This document shows, one piece after another, positions 1 to 6,622 of a stretch of 64,000 nucleotides of DNA; position 1 is the stretch's first letter, and every line of letters begins with the position of its first letter. Position numbers and translations under genes: made by a program. The notes beneath the pieces were generated by a model that was not told the origin of the DNA, did no database searches, and worked only from the letters and a program-made list of their open reading frames with translations. This stretch comes from a virus, in IMG/VR virus record IMGVR_UViG_3300028073_000014, positions 1-64,000 of that record, one strand, 5' to 3'.

Positions 1-741
1 CATCATCGCAGCTAGGCCGAGACACACTTTTTTGACCGGCATCTCTCGGCTGAACAGGAGCACGTTGCCGTACTTCGTTGCCCAATGGCGGCAGATGTCG
101 CGGGCCATTGAGCTTTTGCCCACACCGGGACGGGCGGCGATGATGATTAGTTCCCCTCCCGTAGCTGCGCCCAATTCGCGGGTCATATCGCCCCACGGCC
201 AGGTCATTCCCGGCTGCTCCACCTCTCCGCTGAGGAGTTTGGCTAGGTCTGCCATTACCAAGCCGGCGGCGTCCTTGAGGCTCACCTGTGTCGCGGTTTG
301 ATTGCGTAGGGCTAACAGCTTTGAGATCTTGGCGACAAACTCATCGACCTGCGGCTTGCCCGCTAAGGCCAATTCCTGCGTTTCTGCGGCCACTACGGCC
401 AGTTCCCGGGCTTGGTACAGCTCGCGGAGTCTGTCGAGGCTGTAGGCATAGCTGATTCCGGTCTGCGAGGCACCGCTGATGTCCGCGAAGCTCGCTAGGC
501 CCCCGACCTTGCGTAGATCGGGATCAACCCTGCGTAGCTCTTCGCAAATAACGTGGGCATCGAGGCCCTTGCCCTTAACGTGGCATTCGTTGATTTGCTT
601 CCAGATGGCCTTGCAGAACGGGCTGTAGAACCATTGTTCGCTTACCCGGTAGTCGAGGGCCTTCAGCAAAGCTGAGGAGCCCTCCTGAATGATGCTGGAG
701 ATGACGATCCTCTCAGCCTGTTCGTTGTGGGGGAGTTTCAT
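1..741 (-). CDS. DnaB-type replicative helicase, N-terminal part (cut by window edge)
   Basis: This reads as a hexameric replicative helicase that unwinds DNA at the fork using ATP. It starts with ATG at 741 and is open to base 1, giving 247 codons with no stop, so the C-terminal half lies outside the window. The first ~100 residues resemble the DnaB N-terminal helical domain (PHNEQAE... opening). The RecA-like ATPase domain begins near residue 195 with Walker A ARPGVGKSS at about 202-210 and an H4-like FSREMP that matches the FSLEMS motif of DnaB. The start overlaps the upstream small gene by 29 bases. A second DnaB-type helicase is encoded at 55918-57435, so either the two have different jobs or the left end has a different origin. 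Sampled lines here are G+C-richer than most of the window. Confidence 0.88.
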   Translation of the reverse strand, partial: MKLPHNEQAERIVISSIIQEGSSALLKALDYRVSEQWFYSPFCKAIWKQINECHVKGKGLDAHVICEELRRVDPDLRKVGGLASFADISGASQTGISYAYSLDRLRELYQARELAVVAAETQELALAGKPQVDEFVAKISKLLALRNQTATQVSLKDAAGLVMADLAKLLSGEVEQPGMTWPWGDMTRELGAATGGELIIIAARPGVGKSSMARDICRHWATKYGNVLLFSREMPVKKVCLGLAAMM

Positions 742-928
742 TTTCGACTCGTCTCCTTTTCAGTATGTGTGTCCATTCTTCGTTGGTTAAATAGTATTTC
801 TTGTAGCCTAGATTGGTGATGCGGGAACGGATGGCCGAGGTGTTGAGCCGTGAGAACTCCGACAGCAACTCCTTCAGGCTAGCTCCGCGCCGCATCGCCA
901 ACTCAAACTGGATGCGCTCGGTTAGCAT
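713..928 (-). CDS. Small basic protein, possible helix-turn-helix
   Basis: The 71-residue product is not recognised by name. Its middle (SLKELLSEFSRLNTSAIRSR) reads like a helix-turn-helix, followed by a basic tail with several Arg and Lys residues, so DNA binding is plausible. The ATG lies inside the last codons of the upstream gene (7-base overlap), and the stop lies 29 bases inside the helicase gene, typical of this coupled operon. Function is inferred only from shape and position. Confidence 0.55.
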   Translation of the reverse strand: MLTERIQFELAMRRGASLKELLSEFSRLNTSAIRSRITNLGYKKYYLTNEEWTHILKRRRVENETPPQRTG

Positions 929-1143
929 TCCAAACGGCTGATGATGTCAGCAAGATAGGTGCGACGGATGTGGGCGGCGAGGGCTTCCGTGGTCTTCCAT
1001 TCCTCACCCTCCCTGCCGTATTTGATTCCACCACGCAGGTAGGCGTCGAGGTCCCAGAGGACGCCGGACATCTCGGAGGCGAGGTTGGCCGATTTGTAAG
1101 CGTGTTGCTCGTCTGGCAGGCTGAACTCAAGTGTGGCTTTCAA
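922..1143 (-). CDS. Conserved small phage protein of unknown function
   Basis: The 73-residue acidic protein opens MKATLEFSLPDEQ and contains WDLDAYLRGGIKYG. This pattern (an MKATLEF-LPEEQ start, then a W-x-x-D-x-x-LR-x-x-IKY core) recurs in small phage early proteins of unknown function, often next to replication genes. It overlaps its neighbours on both sides by a few bases, so it is probably translated by coupling within the early operon that ends in the helicase. No catalytic residues are apparent. Confidence 0.6.
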   Translation of the reverse strand: MKATLEFSLPDEQHAYKSANLASEMSGVLWDLDAYLRGGIKYGREGEEWKTTEALAAHIRRTYLADIISRLEC

Positions 1144-1352
1144 GGTATGTATTTGGTGGTTACTCCTCTGCGTTTGGCGAGGAAGAGGCGTTCTTCGTAG
1201 GTGCAGGGGATGCGGATCATTTCGATCCGGCGAGCCTGGCGGCGCACCACTCTTTCCCCAACCCCTAGCTCTGCTTGTATGTGTTTAGAGTCCCGCATTT
1301 CGAGGAGCATCCGCTCCACCTCTGCGGCTTTCGCGTGCATTGGGTAGCTCAC
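1140..1352 (-). CDS. Small putative helix-turn-helix protein
   Basis: The GTG at 1352 is preferred as start because an AAAGGAGG ribosome site lies seven bases upstream and GTGA overlaps the stop of the previous gene. The product is about 70 residues. Residues ~20-45 (HIQAELGVGERVVRRQARRI) look like a winged or simple helix-turn-helix with a strongly basic recognition helix. It sits in the coupled operon upstream of the helicase and could regulate it or assist DNA handling. The function is inferred from this pattern alone. Confidence 0.55.
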   Translation of the reverse strand: MSYPMHAKAAEVERMLLEMRDSKHIQAELGVGERVVRRQARRIEMIRIPCTYEERLFLAKRRGVTTKYIP

Positions 1353-1570
1353 GGCTGCTCCTCCTTTGGTTGGTGCCAAGGGTCGCGGCAAAGCGCCATC
1401 TCACCATTGAAGTTGGTGATGATGTAGCCCTCCTTGATGATCAGGCTTTCGAGAGCGGCGTACTCACGCTCCAGTTCGCGGGCAAAATCAGCCTGCACGA
1501 ATTCTTCGCCCTCGTCTGGATTGAATCCGAAAAATTGTGCTTTAGCGTCGGTTTTAGGTGTGTCGCTCAC
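1349..1570 (-). CDS. Mosaic early protein, SDTPKTDA family
   Basis: The GTG at 1570 follows AAAGGAGCAGCC, a clear ribosome site, and overlaps the previous stop as GTGA. The product begins VSDTPKTDAKAQFFGF and continues with EEFVQADFARELEREYAALE, a predicted helix. The first ~40 residues are nearly the same as those of the gene at 2617-2880, and the start module is shared with 2877-3155, while the C-terminal part differs. The last residues (KEEQP) are encoded by the ribosome site of the next gene. The function is unknown; the family is a small soluble helical protein in a phage early operon. Confidence 0.6.
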   Translation of the reverse strand: MSDTPKTDAKAQFFGFNPDEGEEFVQADFARELEREYAALESLIIKEGYIITNFNGEMALCRDPWHQPKEEQP

Positions 1571-1599
1571 GGCTGCTCCTTTCGTGCGGCGTCGATGGC
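1551..1599. repeat. Direct repeat copy 1, gene-junction cassette
   Basis: These 49 bases are identical to 2861-2909. The repeat covers a gene junction: the ribosome site AAAGGAGCAGCC, the GTG start and first codons of the SDTPKTDA gene, and the last codons of the gene upstream. It marks recent duplication or recombination among the small early genes. Confidence 0.9.
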
Positions 1600-1947
1600 G
1601 GCGCGCACGTCTGCAATGTCTCCATCGTTGACCCAAAGATCGTGAACCCTAGACAAGCGTTTGTCTGGCAATTGCGCGAGCCAATCCAGCCGCTCCTTAT
1701 CCGCCCGCAGCCGAGCAATTTCCCTCTCGTAAAAACCGGTCTTAACTTTGAGGTCATTGATTTCCTCGCACGCAATCCGCAGGTGATTGCGTTTTGCCTC
1801 AATCTCGTACTCCAGTTGCCTTCTGAGATCGATGCACTCTGCGATATACCAGTCGATGTCGCGCTGGTTTGGTTTTGTCGTTGGGGGTGTCATTTGATGT
1901 AATGCTTTGGCGTGTCGATTAGCCTCGGCGATCAGGTGGTCGCTCAC
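1567..1947 (-). CDS. Mosaic early protein with RLDWLAQLPDKRL C-terminal module
   Basis: The product is 126 residues and starts with GTG at 1947, just behind an AGGA ribosome site and overlapping the previous stop. The centre is a likely coiled coil. The C-terminal ~45 residues (from RLDWL to AIDAARKEQP) closely match the C-terminus of the gene at 2877-3155, although the N-terminal parts of the two proteins are unrelated. That pattern indicates module exchange between neighbours. The terminal EQP arises from the downstream ribosome site. Function unknown. Confidence 0.6.
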   Translation of the reverse strand: MSDHLIAEANRHAKALHQMTPPTTKPNQRDIDWYIAECIDLRRQLEYEIEAKRNHLRIACEEINDLKVKTGFYEREIARLRADKERLDWLAQLPDKRLSRVHDLWVNDGDIADVRAAIDAARKEQP

Positions 1948-2360
1948 GTTGGCGTTCCTCCTTGGTTGAGATGCTGACGCATAATAGCGTCGTCTCCCGA
2001 TTCTTTTTTTGTCGCGTTAATGACATCTCGTAGTTTGCTAACACCCTCGTAAAGCATCTCTCCATTTGCTTGACCTACTTGATGGAACGCTTCACCATCA
2101 ATCTCGTTTAGAAGAAACAGTGCAGCCTCCCGCAACGCGGCATTTTCTCGCAATAGTTCTGGCAATCTAACTTGTGCCATATCGAAATAATTTTTAGCCT
2201 CATCGGATAAAGTTTCTCGTAACCACTGCTTTTCTTCATGCAGTTTTGCGTTTTCATTCTCCATTTCCAACACTTTATCAATAACTTGATGGATTGCCCA
2301 ATCTTCGGCTCCAGCCAAAAGATCGTTATAATGTTGCTGTATCATTTCGTCGTAGTTCAT
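1944..2360 (-). CDS. Coiled-coil early protein with GDDAIMRQHL tail
   Basis: The 138-residue product is largely helical, with heptad-like stretches (residues ~25-85). It ends GDDAIMRQHLNQGGTPT, a tail shared with the protein at 2617-2880, where GGTPT is encoded by the ribosome site for the next gene. It overlaps both neighbours by four bases. Nothing identifies a biochemical role; it belongs to the same set of shuffled small early proteins. Confidence 0.58.
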   Translation of the reverse strand: MNYDEMIQQHYNDLLAGAEDWAIHQVIDKVLEMENENAKLHEEKQWLRETLSDEAKNYFDMAQVRLPELLRENAALREAALFLLNEIDGEAFHQVGQANGEMLYEGVSKLRDVINATKKESGDDAIMRQHLNQGGTPT

Positions 2361-2620
2361 TTTGATAATGCTTTAGTTGCCATAGCATCTATTGCCATAA
2401 ACTTACCCCAAGCATCTTGTAATGTTGGTGTATTCAATGGACCTGCTTTGGCAATACAATGAGCTTCGGTGCTGATTTCTTTCAATGCTTCACGCAGTTT
2501 GGCGATTTCCTTTTCCTGCTCACAAGCGTGAGAATATAACTCTTTATAAGCGTGATGCCAAGGCTTGCCAAGATTAACTACTTGTACTTTTTGAGTGTGT
2601 GGTGTATCAGTCGTATTCAT
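2357..2620 (-). CDS. Small helical early protein
   Basis: The 87-residue product opens MNTTDTPHTQ and contains a helical centre (EQEKEIAKLREALKEIS). It has a loose resemblance to the SDTPxTDA starts of its neighbours. The ATG overlaps the previous stop as ATGA, with GGAGG upstream, so it is coupled. No known domain is recognised. Confidence 0.52.
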   Translation of the reverse strand: MNTTDTPHTQKVQVVNLGKPWHHAYKELYSHACEQEKEIAKLREALKEISTEAHCIAKAGPLNTPTLQDAWGKFMAIDAMATKALSK

Positions 2621-2880
2621 GTCGGTGTTCCTCCTTCAGTTAGGTGCTGACGCATAATAGCGTCGTCTCCTGTTTGCTTACTCGTAACGGCGCGTGCGAT
2701 ATCACGCAATTCATTTGCGTCTAACGCATAAGCATCGGCAATCATTTGAAGTCTTTCCCGTAGGGCGGCGTTCTCGCGCTCCAACTCGCGGGCAAAATCA
2801 GCCTGCACGAACTCTTCTCCCTCTTCTGGATTCCAGCCAAAGAAGATGGCTTTAGCGTCAGTTTTAGGTGTGTCGCTCAC
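2617..2880 (-). CDS. Mosaic early protein, SDTPKTDA start and GDDAIMRQHL end
   Basis: The GTG at 2880 follows AAAGGAGCAGCC. The 87-residue product joins the same N-terminal module as the gene at 1349-1570 (VSDTPKTDAKA, then EEGEEFVQADFAREL) to the same C-terminal module as the gene at 1944-2360 (GDDAIMRQHL...GGTPT). It is the clearest hybrid in this cluster. The start region lies in a 49-base stretch identical to one at 1551-1599. Function unknown. Confidence 0.62.
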   Translation of the reverse strand: MSDTPKTDAKAIFFGWNPEEGEEFVQADFARELERENAALRERLQMIADAYALDANELRDIARAVTSKQTGDDAIMRQHLTEGGTPT

Positions 2881-2909
2881 GGCTGCTCCTTTCGTGCGGC
2901 GTCGATGGC
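2861..2909. repeat. Direct repeat copy 2, gene-junction cassette
   Basis: This copy is identical to 1551-1599. A further shared stretch of 26 bases lies at 1972-1997 and 2645-2670; it encodes the GDDAIMRQH tail. Together they show that the mini-genes share short blocks at their ends rather than over their full length. Confidence 0.9.
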
Positions 2910-3155
2910 TTGGCGAACATTACTGATGTCTCCGTTATTGCACCACAGGTCGTGCACGGCGTTTAGCCTTTTATCGGGAGAGAGCTCCAGCCAATCAATG
3001 CGCAGTTGGTCGGCTCGCAGTCTAGCGATCTCGCGCTCGAGTTGGCGAGCAAAATTGGCAGTAACCCAACCGAAGATTGGATCACCGAAACTATCGTCAT
3101 AACGGTGCTGACTAGTTAGGGCAACCGCAGCATCCGTTCTCGGTGTATCGCTCAC
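2877..3155 (-). CDS. Mosaic early protein, SDTPRTDA start and ARKEQP end
   Basis: The start chosen is GTG at 3155 (VSDTPRTDAAV), which has GGGGAGG upstream and forms a GTGA overlap with the previous stop. An upstream start at 3266 is possible but would run inside the preceding gene. The ~92-residue product combines an SDTP-type N-terminus and a FARQLEREIARL helix with the C-terminal module of 1567-1947. It is part of the coupled early operon; its function is unknown. Confidence 0.6.
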   Translation of the reverse strand: MSDTPRTDAAVALTSQHRYDDSFGDPIFGWVTANFARQLEREIARLRADQLRIDWLELSPDKRLNAVHDLWCNNGDISNVRQAIDAARKEQP

Positions 3156-3640
3156 GGCTGTTCCTCCCCAATCAGAGTCTTCACAATCTTTTCGGCACTT
3201 TCTTGTATCGAAGGATAAGATAGAGTGTTGAAAGACTGCCCGTGCTTCTTCATAAAAGCCTCCCAATCTTTCTTTTCTTGGGGAGAAAGCTCTGTCTGGT
3301 TAGGGCGAGCTTCACAAGCCTTACAAATAATCTGTACCAGCTTGTCCTCCATCAAACGAGCAGCGGCGTGGAGCGAAGCCTTGTCGGGATAGATCTCTTG
3401 ACGGATGGAAGTGGAGCCATCTTTGACTTGGATTAGCCAGAAGCCATTGCGAAGACCATCGTAAGCATAGGGGTCATTCACGGGGACGAACTTCTTGCCA
3501 ACCTTACGATACAAACGCTGGTCTTCCTTTGCGGCTGCGCGAGCAGCGACTGCATATTCGCCATTGAAACGCCAGCCAAAAAGGTAACGATAGCGTTCAG
3601 CTTCGTCTTTGTAGTGTTGGATATCTTTCTTGGTTTTCAT
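3152..3640 (-). CDS. Hypothetical protein, 162 aa
   Basis: The product is 162 residues, charged and probably soluble, with no signal peptide and no recognised domain. It contains two Cys (IICKACEAR, residues ~106-111) that could form half of a metal site, and a long Lys/Glu-rich helical C-terminus. ATG at 3640 overlaps the upstream stop by four bases, and the stop overlaps the next GTG, so it is translated with the early mini-gene chain. Function unknown. Confidence 0.6.
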   Translation of the reverse strand: MKTKKDIQHYKDEAERYRYLFGWRFNGEYAVAARAAAKEDQRLYRKVGKKFVPVNDPYAYDGLRNGFWLIQVKDGSTSIRQEIYPDKASLHAAARLMEDKLVQIICKACEARPNQTELSPQEKKDWEAFMKKHGQSFNTLSYPSIQESAEKIVKTLIGEEQP

Positions 3641-3819
3641 TGGAAGCCTTGGTAATCGGGATAATTGAAATACTTTTCCATCACTGCGGTTAATTGGTTG
3701 AACAAAGCATCGTGCTTCGGATCGTTACTGTCAAGCACTTTTAGCTGTTCAAGGCAAGAAATTGCAGCAACAGCAGCAGCGTTGACATCTTCCATCGACG
3801 CCTCTTTGAACTGGTTCAT
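3637..3819 (-). CDS. Hypothetical small helical protein, 60 aa
   Basis: The acidic, alanine-rich product is predicted to form two or three helices (MEDVNAAAVAAISCLEQLK near residues 9-27). It lies two bases downstream of the phosphoesterase gene and overlaps the next gene as ATGA. There is no recognisable motif, so only its coding status, from context and spacing, is supported. Confidence 0.5.
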   Translation of the reverse strand: MNQFKEASMEDVNAAAVAAISCLEQLKVLDSNDPKHDALFNQLTAVMEKYFNYPDYQGFQ

Positions 3820-3821
3820 TT

Positions 3822-4466
3822 TTAAATAATAAAAACTTGCGGCTGATTGGTGACGCTGTAGTCCTCGCTCACGATGGAAGCGTTACAGAAAATTGTGTTC
3901 ATTCCGCTCACAAAGCTTTTACCTCCATCAGCGTGGATGTGCCCAAACAAATGAAGTTTCGGACTCAGTAGAACTATCTTGTCGAGCAAGTCTCTGCACC
4001 CAACGTGATCGTAAGAGTTTCCCCTTGGAGCACGATCAAGAATTTGATAAGGTGGACCGTGCGTGATCAAAACGTCTGTATCCGCAGGGATCATATCCCA
4101 ATGGCGGCGGATCTCCGCGCCGCGAGTCCGGTTAAACGCCCAGTTGAAGAAACGTGGGGAAACTGGCGAGCCCCAAAACTTTACTCCTTCGATTTCGCAC
4201 CCACTGTCTTCAAGGTAAGTTAACTGCGGATAATCGTGCTTTAGTAAGTTTTTGATGAAGCTTTCTTTCTCAAAGGCAAGGTCGTGATTGCCAGCAATAA
4301 AAATTTTATTCTTGTGCGGTAAGCAGTTAAACCAATTCAAGAACGACATTGCGTCTTTGATTTGCCCGAAATCACAAAAGTCTCCGCAGTGAATAACCGT
4401 GTCGGCGTCTGGCACTTGGATGCCAAAGTGTTTGCCGTGAGTGTCAGACAGGACAGCGATTTTCAT
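3822..4466 (-). CDS. Calcineurin-like metallophosphoesterase
   Basis: The protein should hydrolyse a phosphoester with a two-metal centre. All motif blocks of the family are visible in order: SDTHG (Asp8, His10), GDFCDF (Asp29), GNHD near residue 60, a THGPP block and a C-terminal GHIHADGG. At 214 residues it is the size of a single-domain member of the family. The substrate cannot be read from sequence; phage relatives act on nucleotides or protein phosphates. The ATG at 4466 overlaps the stop of the lipoprotein gene upstream. Confidence 0.9.
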   Translation of the reverse strand: MKIAVLSDTHGKHFGIQVPDADTVIHCGDFCDFGQIKDAMSFLNWFNCLPHKNKIFIAGNHDLAFEKESFIKNLLKHDYPQLTYLEDSGCEIEGVKFWGSPVSPRFFNWAFNRTRGAEIRRHWDMIPADTDVLITHGPPYQILDRAPRGNSYDHVGCRDLLDKIVLLSPKLHLFGHIHADGGKSFVSGMNTIFCNASIVSEDYSVTNQPQVFII

Positions 4467-5005
4467 TAGTCGAATTTTGAGAAGTAAGTTGACAGTCTTT
4501 GACCCTCTGTCAACTGGATAAACTTGCCGGTTTGTGGCTCAAAGTATTCCATCCCATTCTGCGTGATGATCTGATTGACTGCGTGACCTTCCAACATTCC
4601 TTGCTGCATAGGAGTGAACGTGAAATACCATACAGTTCCAACTGCAATTCCCTGCGCTTGAATGTCGCTGTGAAAGCCTTGGCGGAAGAACGCAAGCTGG
4701 CAGTAAACTTCAAAAGCGGTTGCAAACAGGGTGCATTGGGATCGGTCGTCCCACTTTGTTACTCCATAAGCTCCGCTGCCTAACCATTTGCGGTAATCGT
4801 CGTAGGCCCACAGCACCCAGTCCCGATTGACGACAGCATAAGAAGCTTTGCCGGTTGTCGGGATGTTGTAAGCAACCATCAAGCTTAACTTGTTGATGGT
4901 TTGCCCATTGAACATCGGAGGCTCATCCGATTTTCGTGAGCAGGCTGGCGCGGAGAAGCAAAAAAAAACTGCGAGAATAAAAATGATAAAAAATGATTTC
5001 TTCAC
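4466..5005 (-). CDS. Lipoprotein with MOA C-terminal-like cysteine peptidase fold
   Basis: Residues 1-21 form a signal peptide that ends in a lipobox (SAPAC, Cys22), so the mature protein is predicted to be lipid-anchored in an envelope membrane. The rest resembles the domain named Agglutinin_C after the fungal lectin MOA, a papain-like cysteine peptidase often found in phage proteins labelled lectin. The likely triad is Cys91 (RSQCTLF), His141 (EGHAVN) and Glu156 (YFEPQTG). The assignment to the family is from memory of these motifs and was not tested. It is transcribed with an Ig-domain protein and other small exported proteins. Lipoproteins of phages often act in superinfection exclusion, which is one possible role; peptidase activity is inferred. 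Confidence 0.6.
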   Translation of the reverse strand: MKKSFFIIFILAVFFCFSAPACSRKSDEPPMFNGQTINKLSLMVAYNIPTTGKASYAVVNRDWVLWAYDDYRKWLGSGAYGVTKWDDRSQCTLFATAFEVYCQLAFFRQGFHSDIQAQGIAVGTVWYFTFTPMQQGMLEGHAVNQIITQNGMEYFEPQTGKFIQLTEGQRLSTYFSKFD

Positions 5006-5424
5006 GATGATGTTGGGCGAATGTCGTCGCGGGCTTCGATGTAAATGAATGACGGCGGGTTTGTGATTGTGGGGGCGGGAGAGACGTTAAGCGTTACGAT
5101 GTTACTTTGGGCAACTCCAATAGAATTTGTTGCAGATACGTAGTAGGTGCCGGTATCAGAAACTCTGGCGTTTTGGATGGTGTATGTCGGACCGACGCCA
5201 ACCAAAATATCCGTTAACCCTTTCTTGTACCACTGAAAGGTCAGTGGAGTGTCCCCTTCAGCAGTCGCACTCATTTCTACCACTTGTCCTTCAACAGCAG
5301 AGTAAGTGTCCGGCGATACTACTGCTGCGGTTGTTGGCGTTGGCTTCTCCTGTGAAAAGATTAGTGAGAACAGAATTGCTACGCAGAAGAATAGCGCGAA
5401 GGATATTTTGGCAGTATCTCTCAT
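5002..5424 (-). CDS. Exported protein with one Ig-like domain
   Basis: The 140-residue product has an N-terminal hydrophobic signal (residues ~8-25, ending near IFSQEK). One Ig-like (I-set type) domain spans about 35-115, with the strand pattern FQWYKKG and the characteristic VSDTGTYYVSATNSIG block. Similar repeats are common in secreted Verrucomicrobiota proteins and in phage decoration proteins. The signal sequence suggests export to the envelope rather than assembly on the virion. It overlaps the lipoprotein gene as ATGA, so the two are co-translated and may act together at the surface. Confidence 0.75.
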   Translation of the reverse strand: MRDTAKISFALFFCVAILFSLIFSQEKPTPTTAAVVSPDTYSAVEGQVVEMSATAEGDTPLTFQWYKKGLTDILVGVGPTYTIQNARVSDTGTYYVSATNSIGVAQSNIVTLNVSPAPTITNPPSFIYIEARDDIRPTSS

Positions 5425-5425
5425 T

Positions 5426-5764
5426 TTATTTCTTTAAATAGTACGGTGGCTCGAAAGTCTTTCCAGAGGAAGCTGCAAGATAACTCATAAGTTCCGCAGC
5501 AGCATCGATATAGTTCTGTCGCAAGTAGTGGAAGTGCGGGTCGGAGATGTCGCGGTAGTTGGAGTAATGAGTAAACGCCGCATCAAAGCCTTCTGTCTGA
5601 ATGATGGAAATGATGCTTTCGGCGTGCTCCTCGGAGAGCAGCATCTGCGGCGAAGGCTCGTCATAGACCTCGCTAGCCGCATTCGTTCTCGTCTCTAGCG
5701 AGAAGATAGTAATGATCGCCAAGATGGCGATTGCCCCAATGAGGGTGTTAGTCGTGTTTTTCAT
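5426..5764 (-). CDS. Small exported or membrane-anchored protein
   Basis: ATG at 5764 is chosen because it gives a clean N-terminal signal or anchor (TLIGAIAILAIITIFSL, residues ~6-22) and leaves no long overlap with the gene upstream; an in-frame start at 5854 exists. The mature part is ~85 residues, acidic and helical, with no recognised domain. It is the third of four consecutive genes encoding exported or membrane proteins. Confidence 0.6.
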   Translation of the reverse strand: MKNTTNTLIGAIAILAIITIFSLETRTNAASEVYDEPSPQMLLSEEHAESIISIIQTEGFDAAFTHYSNYRDISDPHFHYLRQNYIDAAAELMSYLAASSGKTFEPPYYLKK

Positions 5765-5765
5765 T

Positions 5766-5942
5766 TTAGTCCCAGTAAGCTTCGTTTGAACCGTGAATAA
5801 CAAAATTAAAAACGTCTTTCCATAATTCTGAACTGATGATCGAGTGATCGACAATCAGCGCGATCAAAAGAACAGGAGAAAATGCGATGACAACAGCAGC
5901 AGCCAAAGCTGCGCGAAAAGGCATCAGAATAATTTTAATCAT
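5766..5942 (-). CDS. Small membrane protein, 58 aa
   Basis: Reading the minus strand from ATG at 5942 gives 58 codons and a TAA at 5766-5768. Residues ~11-31 form one strong transmembrane helix (ALAAAVVIAFSPVLLIALIV) after a short basic N-terminus. The C-terminal ~25 residues are polar and end NEAYWD. The gene ends one base before the next ATG. The single helix, size and location fit an accessory envelope protein such as a spanin-like or exclusion factor, but no family is recognised. Confidence 0.55.
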   Translation of the reverse strand: MIKIILMPFRAALAAAVVIAFSPVLLIALIVDHSIISSELWKDVFNFVIHGSNEAYWD

Positions 5943-5949
5943 TTTAAAT

Positions 5950-6026
5950 TGGTAGCCGCAGAGGGATTCGAACCCACACTACAGTCATTTTAAGTGACTT
6001 GACTCTGCCGGTTGGTCTATACGGCC
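5950..6026 (-). tRNA. tRNA-Leu(UAA), with a short variable loop
   Basis: A full cloverleaf of 77 nt with encoded CCA is visible. The acceptor GGCCGTA pairs with TGCGGCT (two wobble pairs), the anticodon stem AGTCA/TGACT encloses loop CTTAAAA (anticodon UAA), and the T loop is TTCGAAT. The T stem has one mismatch. The variable region is only five bases, unlike the long arm normal for leucine tRNAs, so charging is uncertain. It would decode UUA. Confidence 0.75.
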
Positions 6027-6032
6027 ATTTAC

Positions 6033-6371
6033 CTACACTCTATTTTTTCCGTTCAAATAGTCAATAGCTTTTCTCAACAATTTTTCGTCGTCGTTGAATC
6101 TGCCAAGCGCGAGATTGCAGTTGTTGCAGATGTAGCCCCGAAACTCATTCGTGAAGTGACAGTGATCCAGTATCCAGATTTCGGTGTGAGTGCTGCAAAT
6201 AGGGCATTCGCCCGCTGCTGGTGGAGGATTCTCGGTCTTGAGCTTTGCTCTTAACCGAGACAACTCTTTCGTGCATTCCGTACAGGTGTTTTTGCGCCCC
6301 GTCTGCTGACCAGAAAAGAATGGGAACTGTTCGATTTCTTTTATGGTCCCGCAGCGGCGGCATTGCTTCAT
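6033..6371 (-). CDS. Endonuclease VII-like recombination endonuclease
   Basis: The 112-residue protein matches the T4 gp49-type family, which resolves branched DNA before packaging. An N-terminal zinc ribbon (CRRC near residue 4 and CTEC near 31) is followed by the catalytic part with CPIC, then DHCH near residue 69 and GYICNNCNLALG near 79-90; this is the His-Me motif with structural Cys pairs. It lacks the C-terminal dimerisation extension of T4 gp49. The gene stands between tRNA-Leu and a small hypothetical, with a TTGACT box upstream. Confidence 0.82.
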   Translation of the reverse strand: MKQCRRCGTIKEIEQFPFFSGQQTGRKNTCTECTKELSRLRAKLKTENPPPAAGECPICSTHTEIWILDHCHFTNEFRGYICNNCNLALGRFNDDEKLLRKAIDYLNGKNRV

Positions 6372-6374
6372 TAA

Positions 6375-6404
6375 TTAATAGTAAAAATTCACGGCGAAAG
6401 TCAA
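6375..6404 (-). promoter_or_regulatory. Candidate sigma70-like promoter before endonuclease VII gene
   Basis: TTGACT at 6399-6404 and TATTAA at 6375-6380 are separated by 18 bases. The -10 element is almost at the ATG (6371), so a transcript would be close to leaderless, or the -10 assignment is wrong. It belongs to a set of TTGAC boxes about 30 bases before start codons. Confidence 0.35.
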
Positions 6405-6415
6405 CATTAAAAGCG

Positions 6416-6613
6416 TTAAGAGTTAACGGGCTCTGTAATGCACAGGGTCAGTTCAGTGACACGTTCGTGACGGTCAAATGCTGAAGTGTCAATGTATTCG
6501 TGATAGCACGCATTGTTGTTCATCTTGCGGCTGATTTCGGTCAGCAGGCAACGGTCTTCGTAGCTTTCGGCAACAAGTCGGACAGACTTGGACTTTTTGG
6601 TTGTGATTTTCAT
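6416..6613 (-). CDS. Hypothetical protein, 65 aa
   Basis: The 65-residue product is basic at the N-terminus (MKITTKKSKSVRL) and polar throughout, with Cys at residues 22, 36 and 58. No family is recognised. It stands alone, with a TTGACT/TACACT promoter-like pair just upstream, which supports it being a real gene. Confidence 0.5.
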   Translation of the reverse strand: MKITTKKSKSVRLVAESYEDRCLLTEISRKMNNNACYHEYIDTSAFDRHERVTELTLCITEPVNS

Positions 6614-6622
6614 TGTGCGATC

